Shown: positions 14,303-16,288 of the stretch, one piece after another | How positions within the stretch are numbered: the first letter of the stretch is position 1 | Layout: each line of letters opens with the position of its first letter | NCBI GenBank assembly: GCA_023228725.1 | Contig: JALOAQ010000069.1 | Location: forward strand, 1-16,288 | Direction: 5' to 3' | DNA length: 16,288 nt | DNA from: Bacteroidales bacterium | Lineage (GTDB): Bacteria > Bacteroidota > Bacteroidia > Bacteroidales > ML635J-15 | Position numbers and translations under genes: made by a program | The notes under the pieces: generated by a model | Told to the model about the DNA's origin: nothing | What the model saw: the letters and a program-made list of their open reading frames with translations, nothing else | Database searches by the model: none

Positions 14303-15742
14303 CTATTTGCTAAATTTACCAAATTTTATAAAACGCTGAATTTTTTCTTGAAGTTCAATGACAGCTTCATTTTTTAAAGCTGAAATTAAATCTTCTGCTT
14401 TTAGTTTTTCTAAATTTTCCAAATCTTTATCTGAAAAAGAATATTCCTCTCCTAAATTAAAAAATACATCATCAATTTTATCTAATAATTCTTTATCATT
14501 ATTGATTTTCTTAAACATAAATTCTTTAAGCATTGAATTTGTCCATTTATGCCTTTTCTTCTCATATCTTGAATCTTTTTCTTTTTGATTATAAATATCT
14601 TCTATTTGAGAAGTTAAATTATTGAAAAATTTTAAATTACGTTTTGCAATAATTCCTTTAGTGTAAAATTTAAAATTTTTATAATAATCTTTAATTTTCA
14701 ATAAAAAATCTTCATCTGCATCTCTAAGCGAAAATCCCGGAGTGTAAACTGTATTAAAATAAACGAAAAAAGAGTTTTTATTGCAAAAATCAACGATTTC
14801 AGTAATTTCTTCCCAATTTTGTATCATAGGGCAAACAGAAATATTTATAAAAGTATTTCTTTGTTTTGCAATTTCGGCAAAGCGATAAAGATTTTCCATT
14901 ACTTTATCAAAATTAGCATTTCGCCTGATTTTTTCGTAATTTTCTTTTTCTAATGAATCAATTGAAATTCCAATGTAAAATCTGCCTTTTCTTAAATAAG
15001 ATTCAATTTTCTCATTAAAAACTGTGCCATTTGTTTGTAAATGGATTTTACAATTTGGATTAAGTTCCAATATTAAATCCCAAATTTGATAGTAAATATT
15101 TATTAAAAAAGGTTCGCCTCCAAGAAATTTAGCTATTTTTAAATGTGGAATAAATTCTTTTAATTGTGCCAAAAAATCTGCATCATAGGGGTGAGCAGGT
15201 ATTTCTATGCCTTTAAGTTTTGCAATTGTTGAAGAAAATCCCTCATGACACATTTCGCAAGCAAGATTACAAGTATTGTCAAGTTCGAAAACCATTTCGC
15301 TTGGAATATTTCCTTGGTCTTTTAAATTATCATAAAGCTTAGCTTCAACTCCCTCAAAGTTTTGAGCTTCAATAAGTTTGTGGCAATGTTGACAACCATA
15401 CATAAAATTTTGTCTGCATAATTCTTTTTGTAAAAATTCACGTTTTTCGTTATAAATAATTTCTTTTATGTTTTTTTGTGGATATTTCCCAAAAATATGA
15501 ACTCTGTTAAAACAACATGCAGTTATATTGCCTTTCATATCAAAATATAAACTTCGCAAAGGGGCATGGCAAACGCAAGGTTCTGGTCCAGTAGTCCGAC
15601 TGTGGTTATATTTTATAAGATTTTCTTTATTTCCAAAATTTGTATGAATATGCCTTGAAATAGGATAGTATTTTATTGAGTTGTAAAACTTTTTTGATTT
15701 AGTTCTTGCAAAAGTTTTTATGTTATCTAATTTATTTTTCAT
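14303..15742 (-). CDS. Radical SAM protein with N-terminal Cys-rich twitch/SPASM-like domain
   Basis: A 479-aa radical SAM enzyme with an inverted domain order. The N-terminal part (about 50-125) has seven cysteines (C56, C58, C76, C77, C109, C117, C120) in a twitch/SPASM-like pattern, including SLYFDMKGNITACCFNR and GCQHC, and could hold an auxiliary Fe-S cluster. The radical SAM core follows: CNLACEMC (C158, C162, C165), LGGEPF (207-212), LQTNGT (235-240) and ISIDSL (259-264). The helical, Lys-rich C-terminal third (about 340-479) is unfamiliar. It fits the N-terminal-twitch radical SAM group; the substrate is unknown (peptide maturation, dehydrogenation or other). It overlaps the upstream relative by 4 bp (ATGA, 15739-15742), so the pair is co-translated. 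The start is that ATG. Confidence 0.85.
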   Translation of the reverse strand: MKNKLDNIKTFARTKSKKFYNSIKYYPISRHIHTNFGNKENLIKYNHSRTTGPEPCVCHAPLRSLYFDMKGNITACCFNRVHIFGKYPQKNIKEIIYNEKREFLQKELCRQNFMYGCQHCHKLIEAQNFEGVEAKLYDNLKDQGNIPSEMVFELDNTCNLACEMCHEGFSSTIAKLKGIEIPAHPYDADFLAQLKEFIPHLKIAKFLGGEPFLINIYYQIWDLILELNPNCKIHLQTNGTVFNEKIESYLRKGRFYIGISIDSLEKENYEKIRRNANFDKVMENLYRFAEIAKQRNTFINISVCPMIQNWEEITEIVDFCNKNSFFVYFNTVYTPGFSLRDADEDFLLKIKDYYKNFKFYTKGIIAKRNLKFFNNLTSQIEDIYNQKEKDSRYEKKRHKWTNSMLKEFMFKKINNDKELLDKIDDVFFNLGEEYSFSDKDLENLEKLKAEDLISALKNEAVIELQEKIQRFIKFGKFSK

Positions 15743-16288
15743 TTTATAGTTTTACAAATTTCAATTAATTCTTTAAAATTCTTGTTTTTTAAATTTTCAA
15801 AAAATATTTCATCTGATAGTTTGAAAAATTTATCTAAAATTATATTAAAATTTGAATATTTTGAGATTTCTTTTAATAAATCATCAAATTTATTTAAAAA
15901 TTCAGGTTTTACTTCATTTACTCTTGTTCTAAGCAAATCAATTAATTCGGATTCAGATAAAATTTTTTCTTCTATTATTTCACTTTCTATCTTTACTTCG
16001 CTGTCTATTGCCCAAGTTTTTAAAAGTTCAATCAAATTTTCAAAATTTTGCTTATTAGTTATTTGTTTTTGATTTCTTTTTGGAAAATTATAAGTATTCA
16101 AGTTGTTGATTATCCTGATTAACTCATCTTTTGCTAAATATTTTAACGACAATTCTTTTGGTTTTATAACTGTATGGTAATAAACACAAATTTTATTTTT
16201 ATTTGCAAAATTTACAAAATCCCCAAGTTCATGAGCGTTTTTGCTTAATGGACAAACTAAAATATTTAGATGAGTTTTATTCTTTTTG
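15739..16288 (-). CDS. Second radical SAM protein, C-terminal part only (paralogue; runs off right edge)
   Basis: The frame stays open from the window edge (16287) to a TGA at 15739, giving 182 residues of a longer protein. The first visible residues, KKNKTHLNILVCPLSKNAHE with LGDFVNFANKNK following, align without gaps to residues 296-332 of the downstream radical SAM protein (INISVCPMIQNWEEITEIVDF and on). By eye 17 of 37 positions are identical, including VCP, NKN, VY and TV. The C-terminal 130 residues are helical and Lys/Glu/Leu-rich and diverge from the neighbour. The catalytic CxxxCxxC is outside the window. An internal TTG (16152) could be mistaken for a start, but the reading frame is continuous with the radical SAM part. 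Confidence 0.8.
   Translation of the reverse strand, partial: KKNKTHLNILVCPLSKNAHELGDFVNFANKNKICVYYHTVIKPKELSLKYLAKDELIRIINNLNTYNFPKRNQKQITNKQNFENLIELLKTWAIDSEVKIESEIIEEKILSESELIDLLRTRVNEVKPEFLNKFDDLLKEISKYSNFNIILDKFFKLSDEIFFENLKNKNFKELIEICKTIK

Noticed and set aside
15739..16152. A stand-alone 137-aa hypothetical protein starting at TTG 16152
   Set aside because: The frame is open to the window edge and its upstream part aligns with the neighbouring radical SAM protein, so it is the C-terminal part of a longer gene.

Overview
This is an AT-rich stretch (about two thirds A+T by eye) from what is almost certainly a Bacteroidota chromosome, probably an anaerobic or fermentative member. Four things point there: a DUF3127 protein, a TPR/transmembrane/AraC regulator, promoters of the Bacteroidota type (TTTG, 19 nt, TAnnTTTG; one exact match at 8559-8589), and start codons preceded by A-rich leaders rather than Shine-Dalgarno sequences. 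A [FeFe]-hydrogenase maturase (HydE) and pyruvate phosphate dikinase fit an anaerobic metabolism.

Layout. 1-245: the 5' end of an IS30-type transposase gene runs off the left edge, preceded by a hairpin-containing leader. 246-1337 (-): hydE, alone, followed in the 1338-1601 gap by a roughly 167-bp element with terminal inverted repeats that looks like a MITE. 1602-3833 (-): the housekeeping pair ffh then folD (54 bp apart). 4052-6418 (+): ornithine aminotransferase, an intrinsic terminator, then a Schlafen/AlbA-type protein whose only ATG lies inside that terminator, overlapping a Nudix hydrolase by 11 bp. 6419-6752: gene-free, with several inverted repeats. 6753-8543 (-): a membrane-spanning TPR-AraC regulator with a textbook promoter. 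8659-9024 (-): a DUF3127 OB-fold-like protein with an SSB-like acidic tail. 9084-11789 (-): ppdK. 11946-12746 (-): a double-domain universal stress protein, divergent from lpd (12898-14289, +). 14303-16288 (-): two overlapping, related radical SAM genes, the upstream one cut by the window edge.

Most genes are core metabolism or housekeeping: carbon and energy flow (PPDK, dihydrolipoyl dehydrogenase), one-carbon metabolism (FolD), protein targeting (Ffh), arginine/ornithine use (RocD) and hydrogenase assembly (HydE). The least explained part is the right edge: a tandem pair of radical SAM proteins that carry a Cys-rich, twitch/SPASM-like region before, rather than after, the radical SAM core. 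The accessory signals are the IS30 end, the MITE-like repeat and the structured 6437-6626 region. No tRNA, rRNA or CRISPR array was seen.
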